Shown piece by piece: positions 1 to 9,275 of a DNA stretch of 64,000 nucleotides (positions within the stretch are counted from its first letter, which is position 1; every line of letters begins with the position of its first letter). The DNA is taken from the NCBI GenBank assembly GCA_017546025.1, contig JAFYYS010000006.1:62001-126000 (forward strand). The letters run 5' to 3'. Both the position numbers and the translations under genes were made by a program. The stretch comes from Lachnospiraceae bacterium. Lineage in GTDB: Bacteria; Bacillota; Clostridia; Lachnospirales; Lachnospiraceae. The notes below the pieces were generated by a model that saw only the letters and a program-made list of their open reading frames with translations, was not told the origin of the DNA and made no database searches.

Positions 1-216
1 CACGTCGCCCGCGGCCTCACAAAGCCGCTGCGTCAGCGTCCCGATGCCGGGCCCGATTTCCAGAACCACGTCGTCCTTCCCGATTCCGGCCGCCGCGATG
101 ATCTTCTCAATCACGTGCCCGTCAATCAGGAAATTCTGCCCGAATTTCTTCTGAAAATTGAAATGGTACCGCTGTAAAACCGCAATGGTTTCCTTCGGGT
201 CACTCAGGTAAGCCAT
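1..216 (-). CDS. rsmA: 16S rRNA dimethyladenosine transferase, N-terminal part (cut by window edge)
   Basis: The 72 visible codons begin at an ATG on the minus strand and run off the left edge. RsmA (KsgA) dimethylates two adjacent adenines near the 3' end of 16S rRNA. The visible part carries the family N-terminus: a helix leading into KKFGQNFLID, then the SAM-binding motif I region VLEIGPGIGTLT at about residues 51-62, which matches the Rossmann methyltransferase family well. The gene upstream on the same strand ends inside its first codons, so the two are probably co-transcribed and translationally coupled. The catalytic NLPY-type motif lies outside the window. Confidence 0.93.
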   Translation of the reverse strand, partial: MAYLSDPKETIAVLQRYHFNFQKKFGQNFLIDGHVIEKIIAAAGIGKDDVVLEIGPGIGTLTQRLCEAAGDV

Positions 217-1492
217 GTTCTTCCTCCGTACGTTCTTCCTGCTTCTTCCCCGCGAAAAGCACGCCCAAAACGGTCATGATGACAAATGCGACGAACACCG
301 CCGCCATGACCACTCCGTACGCATACCCCGCTCCGGGAATTCCCTTCGCCCGGACGAACCGGTCCGTCACGAAAAGGCTTACGATATAACCGATTGCGTA
401 GCCCGTGATGATGCACCACTGCTTCCGCATAATTGTTAAAACAATCGCCAGATACGCCGCAAGCGCCGCAACCGCGCCGAAGCAGAGGAATACCGCAAGC
501 GTCACCGGATACGTCGAAAGGTCGGCGCCGTAAACCCATCCGAGCACCGGACAGCCGAGCAGATATCCGCCCGCGATGATGACGACACTGATGCCGACGA
601 TGATCAGCCCCTGCCGAATCACCGCTTTGACAAAGCTGCCGGTCTCCTTTTCATTCCACCAGATGCCCATCTGCTTTACCATCGGCTTCGCAATCGGCAG
701 ACAGACGGCATTAATGATGAAAACGGGAAGAAACAGAACATTGAAAACGGTCTGCGCCTCCTCGCCGAGAATCCGGTCGATGGAATATTTCGGCGCATTG
801 ACCAGGTAGTTATATAAAATCGCTCCCAAAAAGAGCGGAAAGCAGACGAACAGAAGCCTCCCGACACGGCCCGTTGCAAGCCCTCTTTGAACATCCGTGA
901 AGCGCCCGAGAATCGCACGGTTGCAAAGAAGAAACAGCACCAGCGCGCTTACCGTCATGCCGGCCGAAGCGTACACCAAATCGGTTGAAAGCACATAAAC
1001 CACGCAGAACACAACCGTCGAGAGCACGACGCGCAGCGTCACCGAAAGCGCCGCCGCATCAAGCCTTCCGCGCTTCTGAAACTCGCCGTGGTACACGTCC
1101 TCAATGCTCTCAATCACGCGGTACGCCGCAAGAAGCAGCAGAGCCGCCATCCGGTACCCCGAGAACCCGCGCACAAGCCCGTACCCGAGGCATGCGGCAA
1201 TCATCACGAAGGACGTCATCAGACGCGACGTATAGTACTGCGGAAAATGATACTCCCCCTTTACGTCGGAGACCTGAAATTCCCGCATCGAGTAAGCGCT
1301 CAGCGCATACAGCATCTGCGGAACGGTATATAAAATGACGAACACGCCGCCCGCGAAATCGCCGCCCGCGCGCTTTACGACAAGCAGCAAAACCGCGGAC
1401 TGGAAGCTCACCGCAAGACCGGCGCAAAGGTTCCAGAAATAAACCCTGCGGGCTATGTTCCGGTCCTTCGCGAATAACATCCGTTCAAGCAT
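200..1492 (-). CDS. Polytopic membrane protein, Wzx/MATE-like polysaccharide flippase
   Basis: This 430-residue protein consists almost wholly of hydrophobic helices (about 12) with a short charged C-terminal tail rich in Lys and Glu. Helix count, length, an early Arg-rich loop and sequence character resemble the MVF/MOP superfamily of lipid-linked oligosaccharide flippases, which move undecaprenyl-linked glycans across the cytoplasmic membrane. The assignment rests on topology and general character, not on a diagnostic motif; a teichoic acid or capsule exporter is also possible. The stop codon overlaps the start of rsmA by 17 bases. No glycosyltransferase genes adjoin it here, although a glycosylation block lies about 46 kb away. 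Confidence 0.6.
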   Translation of the reverse strand: MLERMLFAKDRNIARRVYFWNLCAGLAVSFQSAVLLLVVKRAGGDFAGGVFVILYTVPQMLYALSAYSMREFQVSDVKGEYHFPQYYTSRLMTSFVMIAACLGYGLVRGFSGYRMAALLLLAAYRVIESIEDVYHGEFQKRGRLDAAALSVTLRVVLSTVVFCVVYVLSTDLVYASAGMTVSALVLFLLCNRAILGRFTDVQRGLATGRVGRLLFVCFPLFLGAILYNYLVNAPKYSIDRILGEEAQTVFNVLFLPVFIINAVCLPIAKPMVKQMGIWWNEKETGSFVKAVIRQGLIIVGISVVIIAGGYLLGCPVLGWVYGADLSTYPVTLAVFLCFGAVAALAAYLAIVLTIMRKQWCIITGYAIGYIVSLFVTDRFVRAKGIPGAGYAYGVVMAAVFVAFVIMTVLGVLFAGKKQEERTEEEHGLPE

Positions 1493-1570
1493 CCTGCTTC
1501 CTTTCCGGTGACGGTTCCTGCATATCCGGCTGCGCCACGGCCACCCGTCACATTTGCCACGGCAGAGGGG

Positions 1571-2782
1571 CTAACGCGCCTCCGCCTTCTTCTCTTTGTA
1601 GTATTCGGCAATCATGCGCACGACGTCGTCGTAGTCGTTTTCGGCAATGACGGCATCCTGCGTCTCCCAGCCGGCGTCGCCGACCTCCTCGACGGTGTCG
1701 GAATACTCCTCAAGCGGATGGTCGTCGTTCTCGTAAACCTCCTGCGCCACCTTCTCGGCGTGCATCTCGTCACTGACGGCAAGCTCCATATCGAACCCGA
1801 TGCCCGCAAGCCAGTACTCGGCATACTTCGCGTCCGCATCTTTACCGTACTCATTCTGAAGCGCATCATAATAATCGTTAAGGACGTCCCAATACGCGTC
1901 ATAGCAGCCGGAGTAGACCATCAGCGGATCGTCGGAGGTCAGGCAGGCCAGAAAGCCGATGAAGCTGCCTTCGTTCTCCTTGTAAAAGCCCTTATAATGC
2001 GCGGTTTCGTGCGCCTGAAGGGCGTACCAGTAGAATTTGTCAACGTACTTGTTATACGTGATTTCCATCGTGTACGGATAGGTGTAGCCGCCGATGCCCA
2101 TCCAGTCGAGAACGTCCGAGCAAAGCGCCACCTTCGGGCGGCCGTAGTAGCCCTTAAGCCGCGGGTACTGCTCCGACAGTTTCTGCATGGACCTGATGAT
2201 GACCTTGAATGCTTCCTCGTCACTCAGATAGACAATCAGCCCGTTCTCATCCCGCACAACGTTCTGCTGCGCCCAACCAATCCGCTTGCCGATCTCAACA
2301 AGCGCGACGCGAAAATCCTCCGACGTAATCTCCTGCCGCTTCGTATCCCGGCCGCACACGTGGCCGCTGTACGGAAGCCACCAGTGGAACAGATAGCACC
2401 ACAGAAACAGCAGCGCCACAACAAGAATGCTCTTCATGTAAATCCGGTAGACACGGCGCTTCTTCCGCTCCTTCTTACGAGCGGCCCGGATGACGGCGAG
2501 AATGCCCATCACAAGCGACCACACAATCGTCACTGCCACGAGCACCGCGCCCGCGTACATCACGATTTCGCCGAAGGCAAATGGGAACACGTTCCATACT
2601 CTCGCGACAACCCCGTGAAGTAACGGAAATATATGGTCGACATACCAGTCGCCGAATGACTTAATCAGACTCAGCAGCAAAAACAAAACAATGATGCCGC
2701 TGACAATCAGAACGAACGACCAATAAGCGCCGAGGCGGCGCTTACGGGTTGGTTTCGTATTTGTCTTTGCTTTCCTCTTCAT
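1571..2782 (-). CDS. DUF3810-family membrane protein, putative zinc metalloprotease
   Basis: A protein of about 403 residues. Two or three N-terminal transmembrane segments are followed by a soluble domain containing HETAHYKGF, an HExxH zinc-site pattern, with a downstream ENEGSFIGF stretch. This arrangement is typical of DUF3810 proteins, which are predicted membrane metallopeptidases of unknown substrate. I chose the ATG at 2782 because GGGAGAG lies just upstream; a longer in-frame reading overlaps tatD. It sits 16 bases downstream of tatD on the same strand and probably shares its transcript. The DUF call is firm from the motif and membrane layout; activity is inferred. Confidence 0.8.
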   Translation of the reverse strand: MKRKAKTNTKPTRKRRLGAYWSFVLIVSGIIVLFLLLSLIKSFGDWYVDHIFPLLHGVVARVWNVFPFAFGEIVMYAGAVLVAVTIVWSLVMGILAVIRAARKKERKKRRVYRIYMKSILVVALLFLWCYLFHWWLPYSGHVCGRDTKRQEITSEDFRVALVEIGKRIGWAQQNVVRDENGLIVYLSDEEAFKVIIRSMQKLSEQYPRLKGYYGRPKVALCSDVLDWMGIGGYTYPYTMEITYNKYVDKFYWYALQAHETAHYKGFYKENEGSFIGFLACLTSDDPLMVYSGCYDAYWDVLNDYYDALQNEYGKDADAKYAEYWLAGIGFDMELAVSDEMHAEKVAQEVYENDDHPLEEYSDTVEEVGDAGWETQDAVIAENDYDDVVRMIAEYYKEKKAEAR

Positions 2783-2798
2783 AACTCTCCCGCCTCGA

Positions 2799-3608
2799 TT
2801 ATTCCAATCCGAGAAGCCGGTTCGCATTGGCCTCGGTAACGGCGATGACTTCTTCCGCCGTAATTCCCTTAAGCTCCGCAACCTTCGCGGCCACAAGGGA
2901 AAGCATCGTCGAATCGTTCCGCTCGCCGCGGTGCGGCACCGGCGCCAGATACGGCGAATCGGTCTCTAAAACAAGCGACGTAAGCGGAATCCGCTCCACG
3001 ACCTCCGGGAGCTTCTTCGCGTTCTTAAAGGTCACAACGCCGCCGATTCCGAGCACATAGCCCATCTTCACATATTCCTCCGCCATCTCAGGCGAATAAG
3101 CATAGCAGTGAATGATTCCGCCGCGGAAGCTGCCCTCCGCCTTCGCGGCTTCGGTATGCTCACGCATCATTTCCATCGTATCCGCAGCCGCATCCCGCGA
3201 ATGAATGAACACGGGATAGCGAAGCTCTCTTGCAAGCGCAAGCTGCATTGCAAAGCATTTCTTCTGAATCTCTTTCGTGCGCTCCGCTTCCTCGGGGCTC
3301 AGCTCGTCCATGTATGCGTAATCAAGCCCGATTTCGCCGATTGCAATGATCCGCTCCTCCCCGGCCATCTGCCGGAGTTCTTCTATACAGGCTTCGTCAA
3401 ACTCCGGTGCCCCGTCCGGGTGCACGCCGACGGCGCCGTACAAAAACGGATACTTCTTAACAAGCGAAACCGTATTGCGGCAGCCCTTCATTTCCGCTCC
3501 GACATTGATGATGTGCCCGATTCCGTGCTCCCGCATCGACTTAAGAAGCGCTTCCCGGTCCTCGTCAAATCTCGCATCGTCATAGTGCGCGTGTGTGTCA
3601 AATATCAT
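2799..3608 (-). CDS. tatD: TatD-family metal-dependent deoxyribonuclease
   Basis: A 269-residue amidohydrolase-fold protein of normal length for the family. The metal ligands are visible in order: DTHAHYDD at residues 4-11, EIGLDYA near residue 92, HSRDA near 136, HCYAYS near 167 and ETDSPYLAP near 216. TatD enzymes are 3'-5' exonucleases acting on DNA and implicated in DNA repair. In many Firmicutes tatD lies close to rsmA, as here (about 2.6 kb, with two membrane protein genes between). The start MIFDTHAHYDD is the family-standard start. Confidence 0.95.
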   Translation of the reverse strand: MIFDTHAHYDDARFDEDREALLKSMREHGIGHIINVGAEMKGCRNTVSLVKKYPFLYGAVGVHPDGAPEFDEACIEELRQMAGEERIIAIGEIGLDYAYMDELSPEEAERTKEIQKKCFAMQLALARELRYPVFIHSRDAAADTMEMMREHTEAAKAEGSFRGGIIHCYAYSPEMAEEYVKMGYVLGIGGVVTFKNAKKLPEVVERIPLTSLVLETDSPYLAPVPHRGERNDSTMLSLVAAKVAELKGITAEEVIAVTEANANRLLGLE

Positions 3609-3635
3609 AGTCAGTCCTTAAAGCAAGTTTTACTG

Positions 3636-4898
3636 TCATTTTTCTCTGCGATCGTACTCGGTAGCAAATTTCTCCGGAATGGCAAGCGGGATGTACCGGT
3701 ACTCGATCGTAGGATACTCTGTCCCGTCGTTCTTTCTCGAAATGACTTTTACGGGGTTCCCGTACTCGTCATATTCACTGTATACTTGGATGGTTTCATT
3801 CCCCGCTTCGTCATACTCGACTCTTTTCGTGATGTATATGCCCTGGGTGTATTCCTCTTCCGTAACCTTTATGATGTTACCGTCCCGGTCCTTCTCGGTC
3901 TCCTTCATCCCTTCTCTGTTATTCCCCGAACCCTTATATTCATATTCCAACCAGTATAAAAAGTTACCTTCCATATATAGGATATGTTTCGTGACATTCC
4001 CCTCATCGTCATATTCTTTCCGGTCATCGTCCGCTACTCTTCCGTCCGCCGCATAGTTAATTTGACGGATTCTGTTTCCCCGTTCATCGTACTCGAAACG
4101 GGTCCACAAATACGACTCCCCGTCCACATAGCGATATTCTTCACTTTCCCGCGCGGAAACGAAGATTTCCTCCTGGTACATTTCGCCCATATACCAGTAC
4201 TCTGTTGTCTTCCTGCGATTGGAGGAATCATAGAAATATACGAATTCACCGCCGTTGTCATAAACCTTTTGCAGCAGTCCGTCGGGCGAATAGATTTCCT
4301 CATAGGATACCACGACTTCGCCGTCGTTTATGCTTTCCGACTTCAGAATATGTCCGTCTTTCCTGTAGACAGTTATACTGTTTATTTCCATCCCGTCTTC
4401 ATCAGCCCGTCTGGTGTTTTTCTTGGTTATGGTTTCATCGTTGTATTCAAAGCTTTCCTCGCTTTGCTCAACCCACTCCTGATCCCAGCTGTAACCCCTG
4501 CAGGCTGTCTTTCTGCCTTCCGAATCATATTCGTAAACATACTTTGTTTTTTTGGTTCCGTCGCTTCGAAAATATGTGGTAACAGTGAGGAGACCGTTCT
4601 CATCATACTCATGCTTCGAGAACAGATTCTTATTGCCGTCCTCATCGTAATCATAATGAGCGGCCGGCCGGAACACAAGCACACTGCCCTCCGGCACCTT
4701 GGGAATCTGATACTCACCGGGCTCCTGCCCTAATGTGTCCTCATTTTTCTTCGAATCTTTCTTTCCGGGCTTGTTGTTGATGACCCCGGCAATCAACAGC
4801 ACCCATGCCGCCACAACCGCCGTGAGAACCACGGCGCCCACGATTAAAAACGTCCTTCTGCGAAGCGTAAAGCTTCCCCTGTCATCCATTCTTTTCAT
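3636..4898 (-). CDS. Membrane-anchored YD-repeat (RHS-like) protein of unknown function
   Basis: About 420 residues. A short basic cytoplasmic N-terminus precedes one transmembrane helix (about residues 15-38), then a Lys-rich linker and a long extracellular region of YD-type repeats. Units resemble YDENGxxTxxxYFRSDG and EYDExGNxIRQINY, roughly ten copies spaced 20-40 residues. Such repeats form beta-rich shells or carbohydrate-binding surfaces in RHS and wall-associated proteins; here there is no C-terminal toxin domain and no RHS core box. I prefer the ATG at 4898 because GGTGGGG precedes it; a TTG five codons earlier is the alternative. The function is not recognised. Confidence 0.75.
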   Translation of the reverse strand: MKRMDDRGSFTLRRRTFLIVGAVVLTAVVAAWVLLIAGVINNKPGKKDSKKNEDTLGQEPGEYQIPKVPEGSVLVFRPAAHYDYDEDGNKNLFSKHEYDENGLLTVTTYFRSDGTKKTKYVYEYDSEGRKTACRGYSWDQEWVEQSEESFEYNDETITKKNTRRADEDGMEINSITVYRKDGHILKSESINDGEVVVSYEEIYSPDGLLQKVYDNGGEFVYFYDSSNRRKTTEYWYMGEMYQEEIFVSARESEEYRYVDGESYLWTRFEYDERGNRIRQINYAADGRVADDDRKEYDDEGNVTKHILYMEGNFLYWLEYEYKGSGNNREGMKETEKDRDGNIIKVTEEEYTQGIYITKRVEYDEAGNETIQVYSEYDEYGNPVKVISRKNDGTEYPTIEYRYIPLAIPEKFATEYDRREK

Positions 4899-4919
4899 TT
4901 CCCCACCCAGCAAATCTCT

Positions 4920-6689
4920 TTATTCTTCTATTGTGTATTTCTTATCAAATGCATCGTAAATCCGGTTGAAATCCAGGTTACCGAACTTGACGCCGCTCAG
5001 GTATTCGTGCGTGTCGAAGGCACCCTTGTCCACCTCGATGACCGCCACGGCGATGTTGCTGCAGTGGTCGGAGATACGTTTGAAATTGTTCAAAATGTCG
5101 GACAGGATAAATCCCATCTCAATCGAGCAGCCGCCCTTTTGCAGTCTTGCAATATGATTCGTCTTAATCGTCGCGGTCAGCTTGTCGATGACCTGCTCAA
5201 GCGGCTCCACGCGGAACGCGAGTTCCGGATCCGCCGTCACGTAGCACTCGTGCGTCATCGTCAGGATCTCGCGGATGGCGCTTGCCAGCACGTCAATTTC
5301 CTTCTTTGCGGCCGGGGTAAATGCCAGGCCTTTCCGATTAATCTCCGACGCCGCATAGAAAAGGTTCACCGCATGGTCACCGAGTCGCTCGAAATCGCCG
5401 ATTGTATGCAGAATCTTCGAAATTACACGGCTGTCCTGGGACGAAACCGCCATCGTCGAAAGCTTGACGAGATACGTTCCGAGCCGGTCCTCATAGCGGT
5501 CCAGCTTGTCCTCGACGGCCTTGATCTTCGAAACGGCCTCTTCGTCGAAATTGTCGAACAGGGAAATGGCCGCGAAAAGGTTCTCCTCCGCGAGTCTCGC
5601 CATATGCCCCGAAATGTTGTTGCACTCGGAAATCGCAATGGACGGGGAACGAAGCAGACGTTCGTCGAGCCACTTCAGATCGTCCTCGGTCTCCTCCTTC
5701 TTCTCCTCCTTCTCGCGAACGAGAAGCTCCGTCAGCCGCACAAGCGGTTTCGTGAACGGAATCAGAAGAAGTGTTGTCAGAATGTTAAATGCGGTATGCA
5801 CTGCTGCGATGCCGACACCGTTAATCGGCTTTGCCGTGGCGTCCGCAAAGAACATATGGCTCAAAACGACAAATACGGCCAGCCAGAAAACCGCGCCGAT
5901 GATTTTAATCATCACATGCACAACGGCAACGCGCTTCGCCTTTGTCTCGGTTCCGATACACGAAATCAGCGACGTCGCGCATGTACCGATGTTAAGACCC
6001 ATGATGATCGGAATCGCCATCTGGAACGTAATGCCGGTTCCGGAGATGGCAAATGACATGAGAATTGCTATCGTGGCCGCAGAGCTCTGGATTACTGCCG
6101 TCAGAACGATACCGATTAAAAGACCGAACAGCGGATTCTCAAACTTAACAAGCATGTCCTTGAACCAGGACGTCTGCGCAAGCGGGCTCACGGAATCCTT
6201 CATCATCGTCATGCCCTGCATCAAAACGGCAAATCCGACGAAAACCGTTCCGATGCTGATGCGGCGTTCCTTCTTGCTGAACATGATCATGCCGATACCG
6301 ATCAAAGCAAGAATCGGAGAGAAGACCTCCGGCCGCAGAATCATCAGATACCACCGGCTCGAATGGATGCCCGAAAGCGTCAGAAGCCAGCCGGTGAATG
6401 TCGTACCGATGTTGGCACCGAAGATGACGCTGATGGTCTGCTCGAACAGCATGATGCCCGAGTTCACGAGACCGACCAGCATAACGGTCGTTGCCGAGCT
6501 CGACTGCATCGCAATCGTGATGCCGGCGCCGAGAACAATCGAAAGAAGCGGCTTCGCGGTTACCTTCCGAAGCATATTCTCAAGCTTGCCGCCTGCCATC
6601 TTTTCAAGGCTTGATGACATGACCTTCATGCCGAAAAGGAAGAATACCAGTCCTCCGATCAGCATGACTGCATTTTCAAAGTAATTCAT
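4920..6689 (-). CDS. Na/Pi cotransporter family protein with C-terminal PhoU domain
   Basis: A 589-residue protein with two inverted Na/Pi-cotransporter repeats, each carrying the hallmark QSSSATT (about residue 62) or QSSAATI (about residue 204), followed by a long cytoplasmic helical PhoU-like region from about residue 350 to the end. Family members (NptA, YjbB) move phosphate with sodium; the fused PhoU bundle is thought to sense phosphate status. It lies 59 bases downstream of an OmpR-type regulator gene on the same strand, suggesting a regulator-transporter operon. Phosphate as substrate is inferred from the family. Confidence 0.9.
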   Translation of the reverse strand: MNYFENAVMLIGGLVFFLFGMKVMSSSLEKMAGGKLENMLRKVTAKPLLSIVLGAGITIAMQSSSATTVMLVGLVNSGIMLFEQTISVIFGANIGTTFTGWLLTLSGIHSSRWYLMILRPEVFSPILALIGIGMIMFSKKERRISIGTVFVGFAVLMQGMTMMKDSVSPLAQTSWFKDMLVKFENPLFGLLIGIVLTAVIQSSAATIAILMSFAISGTGITFQMAIPIIMGLNIGTCATSLISCIGTETKAKRVAVVHVMIKIIGAVFWLAVFVVLSHMFFADATAKPINGVGIAAVHTAFNILTTLLLIPFTKPLVRLTELLVREKEEKKEETEDDLKWLDERLLRSPSIAISECNNISGHMARLAEENLFAAISLFDNFDEEAVSKIKAVEDKLDRYEDRLGTYLVKLSTMAVSSQDSRVISKILHTIGDFERLGDHAVNLFYAASEINRKGLAFTPAAKKEIDVLASAIREILTMTHECYVTADPELAFRVEPLEQVIDKLTATIKTNHIARLQKGGCSIEMGFILSDILNNFKRISDHCSNIAVAVIEVDKGAFDTHEYLSGVKFGNLDFNRIYDAFDKKYTIEE

Positions 6690-6748
6690 AGTAAGCCTCC
6701 GAGACCTTCCTATAATCTACACAACTCTTTGAAGCATTCCCGCATCCT

Positions 6749-7414
6749 TTACGCGCGGATGCAATATCCGACACCGCGGATGGTTTCCACGTACTGCCCT
6801 GCCGCGCCGAGCTTTGCGCGAAGCGTACGGATATGGACGTCCACCGTTCTGCTCTCCCCGTCGGAGTAGCCCCAGACCTCTGCCAGAAGACGGTCTCTCG
6901 AAACCACCGCGCCGCCGCTTCGAAGAAGAAACAGCAGAATATCAAACTCCTTCTTGGTAAGCGTAACCGGCTCGTCCGAGACGGTCACAAGGCGCGAGCC
7001 CGCATGCACGAAAAGCGGTCCCACGCGGAATTCCGTAAGCTCTGTCTCGGGATAGGCTCTTCGAAGAAGCGCACGCACGCGCGCCGCAAACTCGCGGATT
7101 CCGATCGGCTTGCTCATGCAGTCATCCGCGCCGGCATCGAGGAGCGCTACGCGGTCAGCCTCTTCGACAAGGCCGGTCAGAACGATGACCGGAACGTTTC
7201 CGGAAGCCTGCCGGGCCCGAAGCTTCTTAAGCAGGGAAAGCGAATCCCCCTCCGAGGGTATCGCGCCGAAAACGACCAGCTGCGGAAGCTTCTCCTCAAT
7301 CGCCTGAAAGAATTCGGAAGCCTTACAAAAAGACTTCGTCACGATTCCCGAGCGGCCGAGCGCCTCCGTCACGGCGTTGCAGATTTTCGCATCATCCTCA
7401 AAGAGATAAACCAT
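6749..7414 (-). CDS. OmpR/PhoB-family response regulator lacking the phospho-acceptor aspartate
   Basis: A 221-residue protein with an N-terminal receiver domain (about 1-115) and a C-terminal winged-helix DNA-binding domain (about 125-220, ending with the family-typical GVGYCI). The receiver keeps the acidic pair (FEDD, residues 6-8), the Thr (LTG, about 80) and the Lys (SKP, about 102). Where the phosphorylated Asp should be, the sequence reads LVVFGAIP with Gly50 in the Asp position; the codon is GGC. No histidine kinase gene adjoins it. It is divergent from an ABC exporter operon and upstream of a Na/Pi transporter. It is probably an atypical, phosphorylation-independent regulator. Confidence 0.88.
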   Translation of the reverse strand: MVYLFEDDAKICNAVTEALGRSGIVTKSFCKASEFFQAIEEKLPQLVVFGAIPSEGDSLSLLKKLRARQASGNVPVIVLTGLVEEADRVALLDAGADDCMSKPIGIREFAARVRALLRRAYPETELTEFRVGPLFVHAGSRLVTVSDEPVTLTKKEFDILLFLLRSGGAVVSRDRLLAEVWGYSDGESRTVDVHIRTLRAKLGAAGQYVETIRGVGYCIRA

Positions 7415-7443
7415 GCCTTCCTCCGTAAAAACTTACTGCTTCC

Positions 7444-7449
7444 ATTATA
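7444..7449 (-). promoter_or_regulatory. Candidate -10 element for the response regulator gene
   Basis: TATAAT on the minus strand, about 30 bases upstream of the regulator start, preceding a GGAGG-type ribosome site. No convincing -35 sits at 16-18 bases; TGGAAA is the nearest fit at 17. The promoter faces away from that of the ABC exporter, whose -10 is about 60 bases away. Confidence 0.45.
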
Positions 7450-7483
7450 TCAGTAAAGCCCGATAATTTCCACCAATTTTACC

Positions 7484-7512
7484 TTTTCATTTGTCCCGGA
7501 ATCGTCTATAAT
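7484..7512 (+). promoter_or_regulatory. Sigma-A-type promoter for the ABC exporter operon
   Basis: TTTTCA at 7484-7489 and a perfect TATAAT at 7507-7512 are separated by 17 bases. The exporter start codon lies about 33 bases downstream of the -10. Confidence 0.6.
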
Positions 7513-7544
7513 TGGGTTAACTATTGCGAAACGGAGCCGTTTAC

Positions 7545-9275
7545 ATGCGAAAACTGTTGCGTTATATGAAGGGATACCGGAAGAAGGCCTTGCTGGCACC
7601 GCTTTTTAAGCTGCTCGAGGCCTCGATGGAGCTGTGCGTTCCCCTGATTGTCAAGGCCATCATCGACCGCGGAATCGGGCAGGAAGACCGGCCTTTCTTA
7701 ATCAAAATGACACTGCTGATGGTGCTGTTCGGCCTGCTCGGCTACGGCTTCGCGCTTTGCGCCCAGTATTTTGCGGCAAAGGTTGCGACCGAGTTCACCG
7801 GGCGTGTCCGTTATGCCCTTTTTGACCATATCCAGTCGCTTTCCTACTCCGACCTCGACCGCCTCGGAACGGCGACTTTAATCACGAGAATGACAAGCGA
7901 TACGGTGCAGATTCAAAACGGCGTGAACCTGACGCTCAGGCTTCTGCTCCGCTCCCCGTTCATCGTCTTCGGCGCGTTAATCATGGCATTTTTCGTTGAC
8001 CCGAAGGCAGCGGTCGTATTTGCCATCATCATTCCGATTCTGTGCGTTGTCGTGTTCGGCATCATGCTGATCACGATTCCGCTCTACCGCCGTGTGCAGA
8101 ACCGCCTCGACGCCGTGCTCTCGAAGACCCGCGAGCACCTCGCCGGCATCCGTGTTCTGCGTGCGTTCTGCAAGGAAGAATCCGAGCGCGAAAGCTTCCG
8201 GGAGCGCCATCAGGAGCTCACCCGTGAGCAGCTGCTCGTCGGCCGGATTTCCGCTTTGATGAACCCGCTCACCTACGTTCTCATCAATCTCGCGCTGCTC
8301 GTGCTCATCTACACGGGCGCCGTCCGCGTGGATCTCGGCATCATCACGCAGGGCGCCGTCATCGCGCTGACCAACTATATGTCCCAAATCCTGGTTGAGC
8401 TCATCAAGATGGCCAACCTGATCATCACGCTGACCAAATCCATTGCCGGCGGCAACCGCGTCCAGAGCGTTTTTGAAGTGACAAATACGATGGCTGACGG
8501 CACAAAAACCGAAGGCATCGAAGGTGCTCCCGCCGTGGAATTCCGCAATGTTTCGTTCCGTTATAACGGCTCCTCCGCAGAGTCCTTAAGCAATATCAGT
8601 TTCAAGCTGATGCCCGGCGAATCGCTCGGCGTCATCGGCGGCACCGGCTCCGGTAAATCCACGCTTGTCCAGCTGATCTCCCGTTACTACGACGTCACGG
8701 ACGGCGAGATTTTAGTAGACGGCGTGCCCGTTCGCGAATGGAGCCTCAAGAGCCTTCGCAAACGCATCGGCGACGTGCCGCAAAAGGCCGTTCTGTTCTC
8801 GGGAACCGTCCGCTCCAATCTGCAGTGGGGTTCTTTAGATGCCACGACGGAGGATATGCTTGCTGCCCTGAAGGCCGCGCAGGCGGACGTCTTCGTTTCC
8901 GAAAAGCCTGAGGGGCTGGATGCTCCGGTCAGTGCCGGCGGAACGAATTTTTCAGGAGGACAGCGTCAGCGTCTCACGGTTGCAAGAGCCCTTGTCGGCT
9001 CTCCCGATATATTGGTTTTGGATGACAGTGCTTCGGCACTTGACTACGGCACGGATGCCGCGATGCGAAAGGCTCTTTCCGCGCTTCCGCAGAAGCCGGC
9101 CCGCATCATCGTATCACAGCGTACCGTTTCGCTTGCCGACTGTAACCGCATCCTTGTGCTGGACGACGGCAACGCCGCCGGCTACGGCACGCACGAAGAG
9201 CTTCTGAAGTCCTGTAAGGAGTACGAAGAAATCTACCGCTCCCAGGCCTCCGGCTCAGAAGGAGGTGCGGCATGA
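7545..9275 (+). CDS. Heterodimeric ABC exporter, half-transporter A (degenerate ATPase site)
   Basis: A 576-residue half-transporter with six transmembrane helices (about 1-310) and an ATPase domain with Walker A GGTGSGKST, signature FSGGQRQR and Walker B ending LVLDD. The residue after the Walker B Asp is Asp, not the catalytic Glu, so this half contributes the degenerate site, as in BmrC/D-type or TM287/288-type heterodimers. The likely role is multidrug or lipid export. The ATG at 7545 has GGAG upstream; a TTG seven codons earlier is less likely. The stop overlaps, as ATGA, the start of a mini-ORF that leads into the partner gene. Confidence 0.93.
   Translation: MRKLLRYMKGYRKKALLAPLFKLLEASMELCVPLIVKAIIDRGIGQEDRPFLIKMTLLMVLFGLLGYGFALCAQYFAAKVATEFTGRVRYALFDHIQSLSYSDLDRLGTATLITRMTSDTVQIQNGVNLTLRLLLRSPFIVFGALIMAFFVDPKAAVVFAIIIPILCVVVFGIMLITIPLYRRVQNRLDAVLSKTREHLAGIRVLRAFCKEESERESFRERHQELTREQLLVGRISALMNPLTYVLINLALLVLIYTGAVRVDLGIITQGAVIALTNYMSQILVELIKMANLIITLTKSIAGGNRVQSVFEVTNTMADGTKTEGIEGAPAVEFRNVSFRYNGSSAESLSNISFKLMPGESLGVIGGTGSGKSTLVQLISRYYDVTDGEILVDGVPVREWSLKSLRKRIGDVPQKAVLFSGTVRSNLQWGSLDATTEDMLAALKAAQADVFVSEKPEGLDAPVSAGGTNFSGGQRQRLTVARALVGSPDILVLDDSASALDYGTDAAMRKALSALPQKPARIIVSQRTVSLADCNRILVLDDGNAAGYGTHEELLKSCKEYEEIYRSQASGSEGGAA

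Noticed and set aside
1508-2623. 371-codon frame opposite the DUF3810 gene
   Set aside because: Its product is Val/Arg/His-rich without a family, while the other strand encodes a clear HExxH membrane protein.
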